DNA of 64,000 bases, taken from positions 95,876 through 159,875 of the forward strand of contig NZ_CAKKNC010000009.1 of the NCBI RefSeq assembly GCF_918741285.1, in the 5' to 3' direction. The notes below the pieces were generated by a model. The model was not told the DNA's origin, did not search any database, and worked only from the letters and a program-made list of their open reading frames with translations. Positions 51,628 through 60,791 of this stretch are shown piece by piece. This stretch comes from Sphingobium sp. CECT 9361 (GTDB taxonomy: Bacteria > Pseudomonadota > Alphaproteobacteria > Sphingomonadales > Sphingomonadaceae). The number at the start of each line of letters is the position of its first letter. Position 1 is the stretch's first letter. Position numbers and translations under genes: made by a program.

Positions 51628-53034
51628 ATGCATAGCCGATTGCTTCCCCCCTCGCTCGCGCTGCTGCTCACCGCCTGTGCCAGCGTTCCTAACACGTCTT
51701 CTCACGCGCCACGCGTCACTCCGCCCGCTCGCCTCGACGCAGCGGCGGCGAACGACGCGGCAATAACCGGGACAGACCGCTGGTGGACGGCGTGGGGCGA
51801 TCCCGCTCTTGATGCGCTGATCGAGAAATCGCTCGAAGTAAACGCCGATATCCGCGCTGCAAAGGCCCATGTCGCCGCCGCGCGAGCGCTGGTCACTGTC
51901 GCGGAATCCGCACTTTATCCTACCGTTGCCGCAAATGGCACAGCCTGGGCCAGTCAGAGCGATGCCGGGCTCGATGACAAGTGGCAGGCCATGCTGCCAT
52001 CGCTGTCCGGAAACAGCGGCAGTGGATATCTGGTAGGTCTTGGAGCCACCTGGGAGGCTGACCTGTTCGGTGGAAGTCACGCAGACGCCGAAATGGCGCG
52101 CGCGCTTTCCGAAAGTGCCGCACGAACGGCTGATGCCGTCAGGCTCATGGTCGCCGCCGATGTCGTCGAGAATTATCAGCAGTTGCAGGGGCTGAGACGT
52201 CGCCTCGCCGTCCTTGATCGCAGCGAGGCGACGGCGGGCCGCCTTGTCGATTATGCAGCCGCCCGACAGCGGACGGGCGCTGCGACAGCGGCCGATGTCA
52301 CCCGCGCTCGCAATGGCCTTGAGGCGCTGCGCGCCTCCCGCCCGGCTCTCACATCCCTCATCGATGCGCGCCGGCGGCGACTGGCCGTGCTGGCGGGCGA
52401 CCTGCCCGAACAGGCGCCGGCCATGATCGCCTCCGCCACTTTTGAGACGCCGGGCGCGCCCACGGGGCAGCTACCTTCCGACATTCTTGCTCGCAGGCCT
52501 GATGTCGCGGCGCGATCTTGGCTGGTGAACGCGCGCGCGGCGCGCCTCAAGAGCCTGAAGGCCGATCTGCTTCCGCGTTTCGCCATCCATTTCCTTCGGC
52601 AGAACGGGCATATCGAACTGGGCGGCCTGCCAGGTTATGGCGGAACCGGAGGTCTGGTCGGCCTTTCCGCATCGATGCCGCTTTTCAATGCCGGAAGGTT
52701 GCAGGCCAGAGTGAAGGCGGGCGATGCCGAACTTGAGGCTGCTCTCGCCAATTATGACCAGGCCATGCTGTCGGCGCTCGAGGAAGTTGAATCCGCTTAT
52801 GGCTTTCGGACGGGGCTGGACGAACGCCTGGCCGGGCTTATCCGTACATCCGACATGGCGCGCCGACGCGCCGACCAACTGGCGATATTGTACGATGCCG
52901 GACGCACCCAATTGGGCGATGTGTTGCAGGCCCGACTGGATGCCCTCTCGGACGAGGACAAGATGGAGCAAACCCGCATCGCGCAAGGAACGGCGACCGT
53001 TCAGCTCTATCGGGCGTTGGGAGGTGGCTGGTAA
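51628..53034 (+). CDS. Outer-membrane efflux lipoprotein (TolC/NodT family)
   Basis: ATG 51628 starts a lipoprotein signal with lipobox LLTAC. The NodT-type core contains WWTAWGDPALDALIEKSLEV, two OEP repeats with long coiled-coil helices, LPSDILARRPDVAARSWLVN and LGDVLQARLDALSDEDKMEQ. The 468-residue length fits. It supplies the outer-membrane duct for the HlyD-RbbA-YhhJ exporter and is the last gene of the operon. Confidence 0.93.
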   Translation: MHSRLLPPSLALLLTACASVPNTSSHAPRVTPPARLDAAAANDAAITGTDRWWTAWGDPALDALIEKSLEVNADIRAAKAHVAAARALVTVAESALYPTVAANGTAWASQSDAGLDDKWQAMLPSLSGNSGSGYLVGLGATWEADLFGGSHADAEMARALSESAARTADAVRLMVAADVVENYQQLQGLRRRLAVLDRSEATAGRLVDYAAARQRTGAATAADVTRARNGLEALRASRPALTSLIDARRRRLAVLAGDLPEQAPAMIASATFETPGAPTGQLPSDILARRPDVAARSWLVNARAARLKSLKADLLPRFAIHFLRQNGHIELGGLPGYGGTGGLVGLSASMPLFNAGRLQARVKAGDAELEAALANYDQAMLSALEEVESAYGFRTGLDERLAGLIRTSDMARRRADQLAILYDAGRTQLGDVLQARLDALSDEDKMEQTRIAQGTATVQLYRALGGGW

Positions 53035-53270
53035 AAACTGGACAGCAACGCCAACCGCCGTTTTTTGGGCAGGCCGCACTGTCCATCTGATTGCAGGTGA
53101 GGCCTACGCCCCTGTAGGCAATTTCGAAGCCGCCCCGGACCGATTTTGTCTATTTTTCCGATCACGACCCCGGATCATAGATGCGGGGTTAAGATTTAAC
53201 GGTTAAGCATGCTATTGCGTATGCATGGGAGCCATGAAGGCCTCAGCGAGCCTAGCGAAGTAGGTATACC

Positions 53271-54215
53271 ATGAAGGAATTTCTTGAACGCGCGGCGAAT
53301 GCCGGCGCCCTGTCGTTCCGTGACTTGCACGTCATTCTGGATGCGCTCCCGATTCCTCTGTCCTGGGCCACCTTACCGCAAGGAGAGATTCAGTTCGTCA
53401 ACCGGGCTTTTACAAAGACGTTCGGCTACGCCGAAGGGACTTTCACAAACGTCAGTGACTGGATCGATAAGGCCTATCCGCATGAGCATCACCGCCGGGA
53501 AACCCGTCGGCTTTGGCACGATCTTTGGCTCGCGCAGTCGGATGGTATTTCGGAAATAGATGTTTGCGAGGTCGAAATTTTATGCGCTGACAACAGGATC
53601 AGAACGGCTCAGCATCGCGGAATTCTCCTTCACGAGATGGGCATCGGCATCGCGCTATTCGATGACATTTCGAGCAGACGTGAGGCCGAGAACGCATTAC
53701 GTCGCATTGCGTTTGAGGACCCGCTAACCGGTCTTGCCAATCGTCGGGTGCTGCAAGATCTATGGGCAGAGCACGCAACACGGGGCGCGATCGCAGACAA
53801 TATGATGGCTGTACTTGTGATCGATCTGGACGGCTTCAAGGCGATCAATGATCGTTTGGGCCATGATGCAGGCGACGAAATGCTGAGAACTGTGGCTCAG
53901 CGGCTCAAGGAATGCGTTCGGGAAGGCGATCTCGTTTGCCGCATAGGAGGCGATGAATTTGCTGTACTGCTACCCGGCCTGCGAAGCCCATGGCCCGTCG
54001 AACCAATTTGCCAGCGGATTGACGCGGCCCTGCGCCAGCCGGTCATAATCGATGGAAGCATAGCCGCGGTCGGCGCCAGTGTCGGTGCAAGCCTGTACCC
54101 CCAGGACGGCGATGAACTGCAACTTCTGGTGAAGCGCGCTGATGAGGCGCTTTACCGTCGAAAATCGCAGCGCATGGGTGGTTGGGAATGGTTCCAGGCG
54201 CCGATTGCGGCCTGA
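53271..54215 (+). CDS. PAS-GGDEF diguanylate cyclase
   Basis: Residues about 20-145 form a PAS domain (LDALPIPLSWATLPQGEIQF to ALFDDISSRREAENALR). Residues about 146-305 form GGDEF: FEDPLTGLANRRVLQDLWAE, VLVIDLDGFKAINDRLGHDA, the intact active site RIGGDEFAVLLPGL and KRADEALYRRKSQ. No RxxD inhibitory site is obvious. It should make cyclic di-GMP in the cytoplasm. The EAL gene beyond the IS element may have been its partner. Confidence 0.94.
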   Translation: MKEFLERAANAGALSFRDLHVILDALPIPLSWATLPQGEIQFVNRAFTKTFGYAEGTFTNVSDWIDKAYPHEHHRRETRRLWHDLWLAQSDGISEIDVCEVEILCADNRIRTAQHRGILLHEMGIGIALFDDISSRREAENALRRIAFEDPLTGLANRRVLQDLWAEHATRGAIADNMMAVLVIDLDGFKAINDRLGHDAGDEMLRTVAQRLKECVREGDLVCRIGGDEFAVLLPGLRSPWPVEPICQRIDAALRQPVIIDGSIAAVGASVGASLYPQDGDELQLLVKRADEALYRRKSQRMGGWEWFQAPIAA

Positions 54216-54318
54216 ACGATCGCCATCTGATATGAGGCGCCCAACAAACAGGGCTGAGCATTGATCGCTGCTCTCAGAATTACGATTGATATAACCAGTC
54301 CCAGAATGCGTCCCTTAG

Positions 54319-55215
54319 TGTCTGATTCAAAATTATCGTCGCGGATTTCATGATCTTGCGATGCGTCGGGCAAAGAGCTGGATCGATGCGATGAAGAGCC
54401 ATGCGGCTGCCGACGCAATGGTTTGTTCGAAGTCCTTGGCGAGCCGCCGGTTCCGGTTCAGCCATGCCAGCGTGCGTTCGACCACCCAGCGTCGGGGCAG
54501 CACGTCGAAGCCTTTCGCTGCATCGGACCTCTTGATGATCTCGATGGTCCATTTGCCGAAGCGGCGCAGAGCGTCCTTGAGCTTGTCTCCGGCATAGCCT
54601 CCATCAGCGAAAACATGGCGCAGCCAGGGGAAGCGCCGAATGATTTCGGCCAACACCATCGGCGCGCCGTCGCGGTCCTGGATGTCGGCGGTGTGGATCA
54701 CGGCATGGACGAGATTTCCCTCGGTGTCGGTGAGGACGTGGCGCTTGCGCCCTTTGACCTTCTTGCCCGCGTCATAGCCACGAGGCCCTCCGCTTTCCGT
54801 GGTTTTCACGCTTTGGCTGTCGATCACGCCGGCGCTGGGCGAAGCCTCCCGGCCGTGCGCCTCGCGTGCAACCATCAGCAGTGTGTGATTGATCGTCAGC
54901 CACAGCCCGTTGTCGCGCCAAAGGTAGAACCAGTGCCGCACGGTCGAAACAGGCGGAAAGCAAGGCGGCAGCATCCGCCAGGGCAAGCCCCCGCGCAGCA
55001 AGTATAGGATAGCCTCGACAATGCGCCGCAGCGACCATTTGCGAGGTCGCCCGACATGTGATGCTGGTGGCAGCAATGGTTCCAGAACCGCCCACTCGGC
55101 ATCAGTCATATCACTTGGCAAAGTCAGCCCGCTTCGCGCATGAAGGGCGCGAGTGGTATCGGTCCACATCGTTGTATCCATGGTAGTTTTTGGCGAAACT
55201 CATGAATCAACGACA
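54319..55215 (-). mobile_element. IS5-family insertion sequence (ends approximate)
   Basis: The element holds one transposase gene. Similar sequences flank it in inverse orientation, TGTCTGATTCA (54319-54329) and TGAATCAACGACA (55203-55215), taken as the likely ends. I could not find a clean target duplication. It separates a diguanylate cyclase from an EAL gene, both facing right, while the transposase faces left. Confidence 0.7.
54348..55181 (-). CDS. IS5-family transposase
   Basis: A 277-residue DDE transposase. The N-terminal DUF4096-type domain is LPSDMTDAEWAVLEPLLPPA, with ILYLLRGGLPWRMLPPCFPP and TVRHWFYLWRDNGLW. The catalytic core has GVIDSQSVKTTESGGPRGYD (first Asp), HVFADGGYAGDKL (second Asp) and RRWVVERTLAWLNRNRRLAK (Glu). 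The reading frame is intact, so the element may be active. Confidence 0.95.
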   Translation of the reverse strand: MDTTMWTDTTRALHARSGLTLPSDMTDAEWAVLEPLLPPASHVGRPRKWSLRRIVEAILYLLRGGLPWRMLPPCFPPVSTVRHWFYLWRDNGLWLTINHTLLMVAREAHGREASPSAGVIDSQSVKTTESGGPRGYDAGKKVKGRKRHVLTDTEGNLVHAVIHTADIQDRDGAPMVLAEIIRRFPWLRHVFADGGYAGDKLKDALRRFGKWTIEIIKRSDAAKGFDVLPRRWVVERTLAWLNRNRRLAKDFEQTIASAAAWLFIASIQLFARRIARS

Positions 55216-55329
55216 GGTCAGGCCGTCAAGCTAACCTGCTGATACCACTCAACTTAATTTCCGATCGGGCTCTTATAGTTTATTGATAGTTAAACTTTGG
55301 GGCGGAGAGTAAGCCGAGTCGCCCATGAC

Positions 55330-56955
55330 ATGGCGATTTATGGAAAACAGAAGGCCATAGCAACGAATCCTGCGAAAGCAAATCGCACTGTAAATTTCTC
55401 GGTAGAAGGAAGATCAACAAGAGGATTTAGCAATAATTATATTAAAGCCAGACTCAAATCGGCAATCTCAAACGGGAATATCTGGCCCGCTTTTCAGCCT
55501 ATTGTATCAATTGACTCCGGACATCTCGCAGGTTTCGAGATTTTGGCTCGATGGACGGCATCCGGGGGAAGGAACATTCCGCCAGATCACTTCATCCCGC
55601 TGCTGGAAAAGCATAATCTGATTGATGATCTTACCAAGGCTTTGATACGATCCTCATGTGCGCAGGCCAGAGATTGGCCCGGCACATTCTTCATCGCTTT
55701 CAACATTTCCCCATGTCAACTCCTGCATGAGGAAATGCCTGACTGGCTCATGGCGGAAGAAGTTCGGGCAGGTTTTCCACTGAATCGTCTTCAGATTGAA
55801 GTCACCGAAGGATCGCTCCATTCTCAGGAGGAAACAGCATACGCTACGCTTCGGAAACTGGATTCCCTGGGCGTTAAAGTGTCGATCGATGATTTCGGGA
55901 CCGGCTATTCCAGTCTCGCAAGACTGGAAGCCTTTCCGTTCAGAAAGCTCAAGATCGATGCTCGCTTTGTACGTGGCCTGGACCGGGATGCGGGGAAGCG
56001 GCGAATTGCAGCTGCCATCATTGGTCTCGGACAAAGCCTTGGAATTACCGTTGTCGCAGAAGGCGTAGAATCGGAGAAGGAAGCCTCGATTCTATCGGAT
56101 CTTGGTTGTCCGCTGGGCCAAGGCTGGCTTTTTGGTGCGGGAGTGCCGGCCCACGAGGCTCGCGAGATGGTAGATGGACTGGGAACACCTCACACCGATA
56201 CCCCACCTTTACTCGACGCCTCGCCGTTTCAGCAACTCCATCAGCTCCGATCCCTGTACCAACAGTCCCCCGCGGGGCTATGCTTCCTGGATGTGAACTT
56301 GCGCCACGTACGCGTGAACGATCTCTTCGCCAAGATGCTGGGAGCCAGTTCATTTCAAATTACGGGTAAGACAATTGATGAGGTATTATCCGACCCCACT
56401 CTCGACCAACTCCGAGAAATATTGAACGCAGCGCTGAAAAATGACCATACTCCCACTCAGGAAGTCGTTATAGCCGAACGAGACTATCAAGTATTTGTAC
56501 AAAAGGTTGTCGATGTAGGCGGCGACGTCATCGGTCTTTCGTTAGTGACAGTCGATGTCACAGAACAGAAGCACATCATTCGCAAGCTTCACCTTAGCGA
56601 TGCGCATTTCCGGCACCTTGCAGAAGTGAGTCCGACGATTGCCTGGGCAGCCAGGCCTGATGGAACCGTAGATTATATCAGCCCATTAGCGACGGACATC
56701 GAGGGCGAAGCAATGCAAAAGAGAATTGATCGCTGGTATAGCAAAATGCACACGGACGATCTCGCACGGGTTCGTGCGGAATGGCTTGCCTGGTTGCCGT
56801 CAGTGCGACCGTTTTCGACCACATTTCGAATGGCGCAAACGGGAGGAAATTATCTCCTCATGAGAAGTCGGGCACATCCTCAGCTCGATGAGAATGGAGC
56901 AGTTATCAGATGGAATGGGATGATATCACCCCTGATCGTCGATGAAGGGGCGTAA
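55330..56955 (+). CDS. EAL phosphodiesterase with C-terminal PAS domains
   Basis: ATG 55330 (MAIYGKQKA) is the likely start. The EAL domain (about 45-280) has the catalytic set: FEILARW (EIL variant of EAL), FNISPCQL with Asn, IEVTEGSL, SIDDFGTGYSSLARLEAFPF, and VVAEGVESEKEASIL. Two PAS-like regions follow (about 320-420 and 430-540). It should degrade cyclic di-GMP. Placing the sensors after the EAL domain is less usual. The base composition is lower in GC than its neighbours, suggesting separate origin. Confidence 0.92.
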   Translation: MAIYGKQKAIATNPAKANRTVNFSVEGRSTRGFSNNYIKARLKSAISNGNIWPAFQPIVSIDSGHLAGFEILARWTASGGRNIPPDHFIPLLEKHNLIDDLTKALIRSSCAQARDWPGTFFIAFNISPCQLLHEEMPDWLMAEEVRAGFPLNRLQIEVTEGSLHSQEETAYATLRKLDSLGVKVSIDDFGTGYSSLARLEAFPFRKLKIDARFVRGLDRDAGKRRIAAAIIGLGQSLGITVVAEGVESEKEASILSDLGCPLGQGWLFGAGVPAHEAREMVDGLGTPHTDTPPLLDASPFQQLHQLRSLYQQSPAGLCFLDVNLRHVRVNDLFAKMLGASSFQITGKTIDEVLSDPTLDQLREILNAALKNDHTPTQEVVIAERDYQVFVQKVVDVGGDVIGLSLVTVDVTEQKHIIRKLHLSDAHFRHLAEVSPTIAWAARPDGTVDYISPLATDIEGEAMQKRIDRWYSKMHTDDLARVRAEWLAWLPSVRPFSTTFRMAQTGGNYLLMRSRAHPQLDENGAVIRWNGMISPLIVDEGA

Positions 56956-57012
56956 TCGAAGAAACTTTTGGTCTGCCTGGTGTAACACGGTGCCCATCAC
57001 GTTACCTCGCCT

Positions 57013-57819
57013 TCACCGGGTCAGGGAGAACTCCACCGGCACGACCAGTTCCAGCGTTTCGCCGGGTTTGTCGTCGGGCGGCTTGGGAAGTGGTGATGCC
57101 CGTTTTGCAAGCGCAACCGCTTCGCGATCGAGGTCAGGAAAGCTCGAAGACCGTTCGAGGCGGGATGATAGGACCTTGCCTTCGCGGTCCATCACGAAAC
57201 GAATCCAGGGCGCTCCCTGTTGCCCCCGCGCCATCGCCGCACGCGGATATTGGCGATGCTTGTTGAGCGCCGCAAGGACGCGGCCTTCCCAGCTATCGGC
57301 TCCGTGGCTTGCCACCTGAGGCGCCAATGGCGCGGGCATGGTCTCGGGCGCGGCCGTCTCCGGTTCCGTTGGCGCCGGATGAGTGGGCGTGGGCGTCACT
57401 CGCGGTAAGGGCACCGACACCGGCGGGATCGGCACGATCGTGCGTTCAACCAGTTGCACCTTGGGCCGCTCCGTAGACTTTTCCGTCCTCTCGACCGGCC
57501 TGAGCGCATCCTTCTCTTCCGGCTGAATCTCTGGGGGTGATGCGGGAGCCCGGACGTCGAACACGTTAAGGGTAGTCGATGCAGGCGGTGCGCTATAGGT
57601 CCGCCAGGTAAACAACGCCGCACACAGGATCAGCAGCCCGATCACCGACACGCCCCCAATGCCGAACTGTCGCGTCCCCAGGCTCATGGGTTGATCGGCA
57701 TACCGGCTCGAAGGCTGCCACGCTGATGCATATACGGGCGGCATAGCCGGCGCAGCGCTTGTCCCGGACAGGGCCGCGCCGCATTGCGCGGGTTGCGGTT
57801 GGGGTATCACAAGCGTCAT
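57013..57819 (-). CDS. tonB: TonB energy-transducing protein
   Basis: ATG 57819 overlaps the upstream stop (ATGA). A long cytoplasmic start precedes one helix (FGIGGVSVIGLLILCAALFT). A proline-rich periplasmic spacer follows, then the TonB C-terminal domain: WEGRVLAALNKHRQYPRAAM and RFVMDREGKVLSSRLERSSS. The YP motif and strands are intact. It links proton-motive force to outer-membrane receptors. No receptor gene lies next to it. Confidence 0.9.
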   Translation of the reverse strand: MTLVIPQPQPAQCGAALSGTSAAPAMPPVYASAWQPSSRYADQPMSLGTRQFGIGGVSVIGLLILCAALFTWRTYSAPPASTTLNVFDVRAPASPPEIQPEEKDALRPVERTEKSTERPKVQLVERTIVPIPPVSVPLPRVTPTPTHPAPTEPETAAPETMPAPLAPQVASHGADSWEGRVLAALNKHRQYPRAAMARGQQGAPWIRFVMDREGKVLSSRLERSSSFPDLDREAVALAKRASPLPKPPDDKPGETLELVVPVEFSLTR

Positions 57820-58123
57820 ACCTTTGTTCCGAGCGCCGTCAGCAGGATGACAATGCCGGCCACAACGGAAAGCGTCGCAGCCACCCCCACACACCAGCAA
57901 CACCGCGGAAATGGAAGGTCGCCATGGCAATGAAGGCAAACATTGCGAAGCTCGCCAAAGTTGCGACTATAAGGGCCTCGGCCTGCCCCATTCCGATCCG
58001 GACCAACAGCAGCGAGAGGGCCACGGTTGCAAGCGATGTCACGCCGTAGGCCCCCAGCGTTCCCGCGATTGTGCGGAGAACCGCCGGCCAGCGTGCTCTT
58101 GCCCGTTCGCTTTGGCACATCAT
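57816..58123 (-). pseudogene. DUF3649 membrane protein, frameshifted in a G run
   Basis: From ATG 58123 the frame gives three hydrophobic segments (RTIAGTLGAYGVTSLATVAL, SLLLVRIGMGQAEALIVATL, and SFAMFAFIAMATFHFRGVAG). At a run of five G near 57881 it goes out of phase. With one more G it would continue GVAATLSVVAGIVILLTALG and stop as TGA overlapping the tonB start. DUF3649 proteins usually precede tonB or iron-uptake genes. A one-base sequencing error is as likely as a true mutation. Confidence 0.75.
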
Positions 58124-58248
58124 TGCCGGACTTTCCGCAAGAAGCGCTCACGGTTGAGCTGCGCAATCATGGCGACGAAGTACGACGACACGTCCGATAT
58201 CAGATTAGTAATGCCGCCGTTATAGCATTTCTGGCTCAGATCGTCTTG

Positions 58249-59739
58249 CTAACGCAACGTACGGCGAACTGCATCTTGCCATCCGGCAACGAGCGTTTTG
58301 CGTTCAAAATTCGCCATTTTCGGTTCAAAAATCTGTCCCTGCGTCCAGGTTTCGGCCAGAGCGTTGAGATCCGCCCAGAGCCCTGTTGCAAGGCCCGCAT
58401 GAAAAGCAGCGCCAAGCGCTGTCGTCTCAAGATGAACGGGCCGCTCAACCTTCGTCTCGAGCATGTCGGCAAGGAATTGGCAAAGCCAGTCATTGGCGGC
58501 CATACCGCCATCGACGCGCAGTTTGGCAGGGGCTGCGCCGCCATCTGAGACCATCGCTTCTGCAAGATCCATAGTCTGGTAGGCGACCGCCTCAAGCGCG
58601 GCGCGAGCGAGATGGGCCTGGGTCGCGTCAAGCGTCAGGCCAAAAATCGCACCACGCGCATCAGGATCCCAGTGAGGCGCGCCAAGTCCCACAAAAGCCG
58701 GAACCATATAGACACCATGACTGGAGGGAACCCGCGTAGCCATATCGTTCGTTTCACGAGCATGCGTGATGACGCCGATCCCGTCCCGCAACCATTTCAC
58801 CGCCGCGCCAGCAACGAAAATCGAACCCTCAAGAGCATAGGTCATCTGCCCGTTCAGGCGATAGGCTGGTGTCGTGAGGAGGCGGTTATTTGATTCCAAT
58901 GCCTCGGTACCCGTGTTGAGGAGCATGAAGCAACCGGTGCCATAGGTCGACTTCGCCATTCCCACGCCAAAGCAAGCCTGACCGAACAGCGCGGCCTGCT
59001 GATCCCCGGCAACACCGGCAATGGGGATTGCTGCGCCCAGAAGCGCAGCGTCAGTCGTGCCGAAATGATGCGCATTATCATGCACCTCGGGAAGCACCTG
59101 CATCGGCACACGCAGCAGACGACACATTTCCTCATCCCAACGTTGCTCGCGGATGTTGTAGAGCATCGTCCGACCAGCATTGGTCACGTCCGTGGCATGA
59201 ACCTTCCCACCCGTCAGGCGCCAGATCAGGAAACTATCGATGGTGCCAAACGCAAGCTCACCCCTTTCAGCGCGCTCTCTGGCGCCGCCGACATTATCAA
59301 GAATCCAGGCGAGCTTGGTGCCCGAAAAATAGGGATCGACGAGAAGGCCGGTACGCGAGCGCACTTCCGCCTCAAATCCTTCCTCTCCCTTGAGTTCGGC
59401 GCATAGTCTGGCGGTACGGCGATCCTGCCACACGATGGCGCGATGGATCACCTTCCCAGTACCGCGCTCCCAAACGACCACTGTCTCGCGCTGGTTGGTG
59501 ATGCCGATGCCGGCAATGCCGCCGGTACCCACCCCGCTCTTCTCGATAGCTTCTTTGGCAAGACGGAGGGTGTCGCGCCAAATGTCCTCCGGGTCATGCT
59601 CCACCCACCCCAGGTCGGGATAATGTTGTTCGAACTCACATTGCGCGCTTGCAACGGGACGCGCGTGCCTGTCGAACACGATGGCGCGCGTCGATGTCGT
59701 GCCTTGATCGATGGCCAGAATGTGCACAGGCTGAGGCAT
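58249..59739 (-). CDS. glpK: Glycerol kinase
   Basis: I choose ATG 59739 ([20 protein letters not shown]); the longer frame upstream is not coding. This gives 496 residues, the usual length. Motifs are [51 protein letters not shown] and the FGGY signature region [12 protein letters not shown]. It phosphorylates glycerol imported by GlpF, feeding GlpD. It lies 31 bases downstream of glpF on the same strand. Confidence 0.96.
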   Translation of the reverse strand: MPQPVHILAIDQGTTSTRAIVFDRHARPVASAQCEFEQHYPDLGWVEHDPEDIWRDTLRLAKEAIEKSGVGTGGIAGIGITNQRETVVVWERGTGKVIHRAIVWQDRRTARLCAELKGEEGFEAEVRSRTGLLVDPYFSGTKLAWILDNVGGARERAERGELAFGTIDSFLIWRLTGGKVHATDVTNAGRTMLYNIREQRWDEEMCRLLRVPMQVLPEVHDNAHHFGTTDAALLGAAIPIAGVAGDQQAALFGQACFGVGMAKSTYGTGCFMLLNTGTEALESNNRLLTTPAYRLNGQMTYALEGSIFVAGAAVKWLRDGIGVITHARETNDMATRVPSSHGVYMVPAFVGLGAPHWDPDARGAIFGLTLDATQAHLARAALEAVAYQTMDLAEAMVSDGGAAPAKLRVDGGMAANDWLCQFLADMLETKVERPVHLETTALGAAFHAGLATGLWADLNALAETWTQGQIFEPKMANFERKTLVAGWQDAVRRTLR

Positions 59740-59770
59740 TAGGCGGCTCTCCGGGCTTTTCTTCAAAGGT

Positions 59771-60646
59771 TTACTTGACAGGCATGTCCGTATCGCCCGG
59801 CGCACCTGACTTGCTTCGCGAAGGTAAATATGGCTTGACGGCAATTTGATAGAGACCAGCGCCGAGCGTTCCACCAAGTAACGGCGCGGCAATCGGGACC
59901 CACCAGTAATTCTCGGGACTTGGAAAAGCGGCCTGATCGTATCCGGCGAGCCAAGCCAGAAGCCGTGGCCCAAAATCGCGAGCGGGATTGAGTGCCCAGG
60001 CTTCCAGATATCCTGCGGACGCGCCAATGGTCGCGACCAGCAGACCGATCATGAGAGCGCTCGAATTCGCCCGTGGCGCAACATCGTTGAACTCGTCCGT
60101 GATGGCGAAGATTCCCAGCAACAGGAGGCCGGTCAGGATCACTTCATCCCAGAATGCGTGGATCGGGGTGATATGTTCGCCGGGATGAGTGAAGAATACC
60201 CCAGCGGCGCCACCTGTCGCACGCGTCAAGCCATGGGCTGCATTATAAGCGTCAATCACCGGATGATAGAGTTGCAGCACCAGGCTGGCACCGATGAACC
60301 CACCTATCACCTGCGCTATCCAATAAGGCAAAATCTTGCGTTTGGGGAAACCACGGAAAAAAGCGAGCGCCAGCGTGACCGCTGGATTGGCGTGTGTTCC
60401 GGAAACGGCACCCGTGACATAGATCGCGATTGTCACGCCCAGCCCCCAGGCGATGCAAACGCCCCAATAGGCCTGAGCGTAGGGACTCGGGTCATAAAGG
60501 GTGATCATGGCTGCCGCACCATCACCGATCAGGATTATGATCGCGACCGCCAAGGCCTCGGAGATGAGTTCGCCGATCAGGGCGCGGCGATATTCCACCT
60601 TCAAGTCTCCCCACGTTGGAACAATTTTCATCTGAAACTGCCCCAT
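59771..60646 (-). CDS. glpF: Glycerol facilitator (MIP family)
   Basis: Six membrane helices and both pore motifs are present: [16 protein letters not shown] and [15 protein letters not shown], the latter with the Asp after NPAR typical of glycerol channels. Length is about 290 residues. Possible starts are ATG 60646 or 60631; the latter has a GGGG site. It admits glycerol by diffusion and is the first gene of glpFK. The divergent glpD shares its promoter region. Confidence 0.94.
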   Translation of the reverse strand: MGQFQMKIVPTWGDLKVEYRRALIGELISEALAVAIIILIGDGAAAMITLYDPSPYAQAYWGVCIAWGLGVTIAIYVTGAVSGTHANPAVTLALAFFRGFPKRKILPYWIAQVIGGFIGASLVLQLYHPVIDAYNAAHGLTRATGGAAGVFFTHPGEHITPIHAFWDEVILTGLLLLGIFAITDEFNDVAPRANSSALMIGLLVATIGASAGYLEAWALNPARDFGPRLLAWLAGYDQAAFPSPENYWWVPIAAPLLGGTLGAGLYQIAVKPYLPSRSKSGAPGDTDMPVK

Positions 60647-60674
60647 CTGCACACGCTTTCATATTAACGTCAAC

Positions 60675-60726
60675 TCTTTCGTTTGCATTTTCGGTTTCGG
60701 CATATTATTTTCTATCGAAAGAAACC
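60675..60726. promoter_or_regulatory. GlpR operator region with repeated TTTCG motifs
   Basis: Between glpF and glpD the sequence has TTTCG at about 60677, TTTTCGGTTTCGG at about 60689-60701 and the complementary CGAAAGAAA at about 60716-60724. TTTCG-type repeats are bound by DeoR-family GlpR repressors in other bacteria. The position suits control of both divergent operons. Confidence 0.55.
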
Positions 60727-60791
60727 TGGGAATGATGCCCTTCGGATCGAACCAGGACACTTCCGCCGCCTTCCTATCGAGAGAAGATCGA

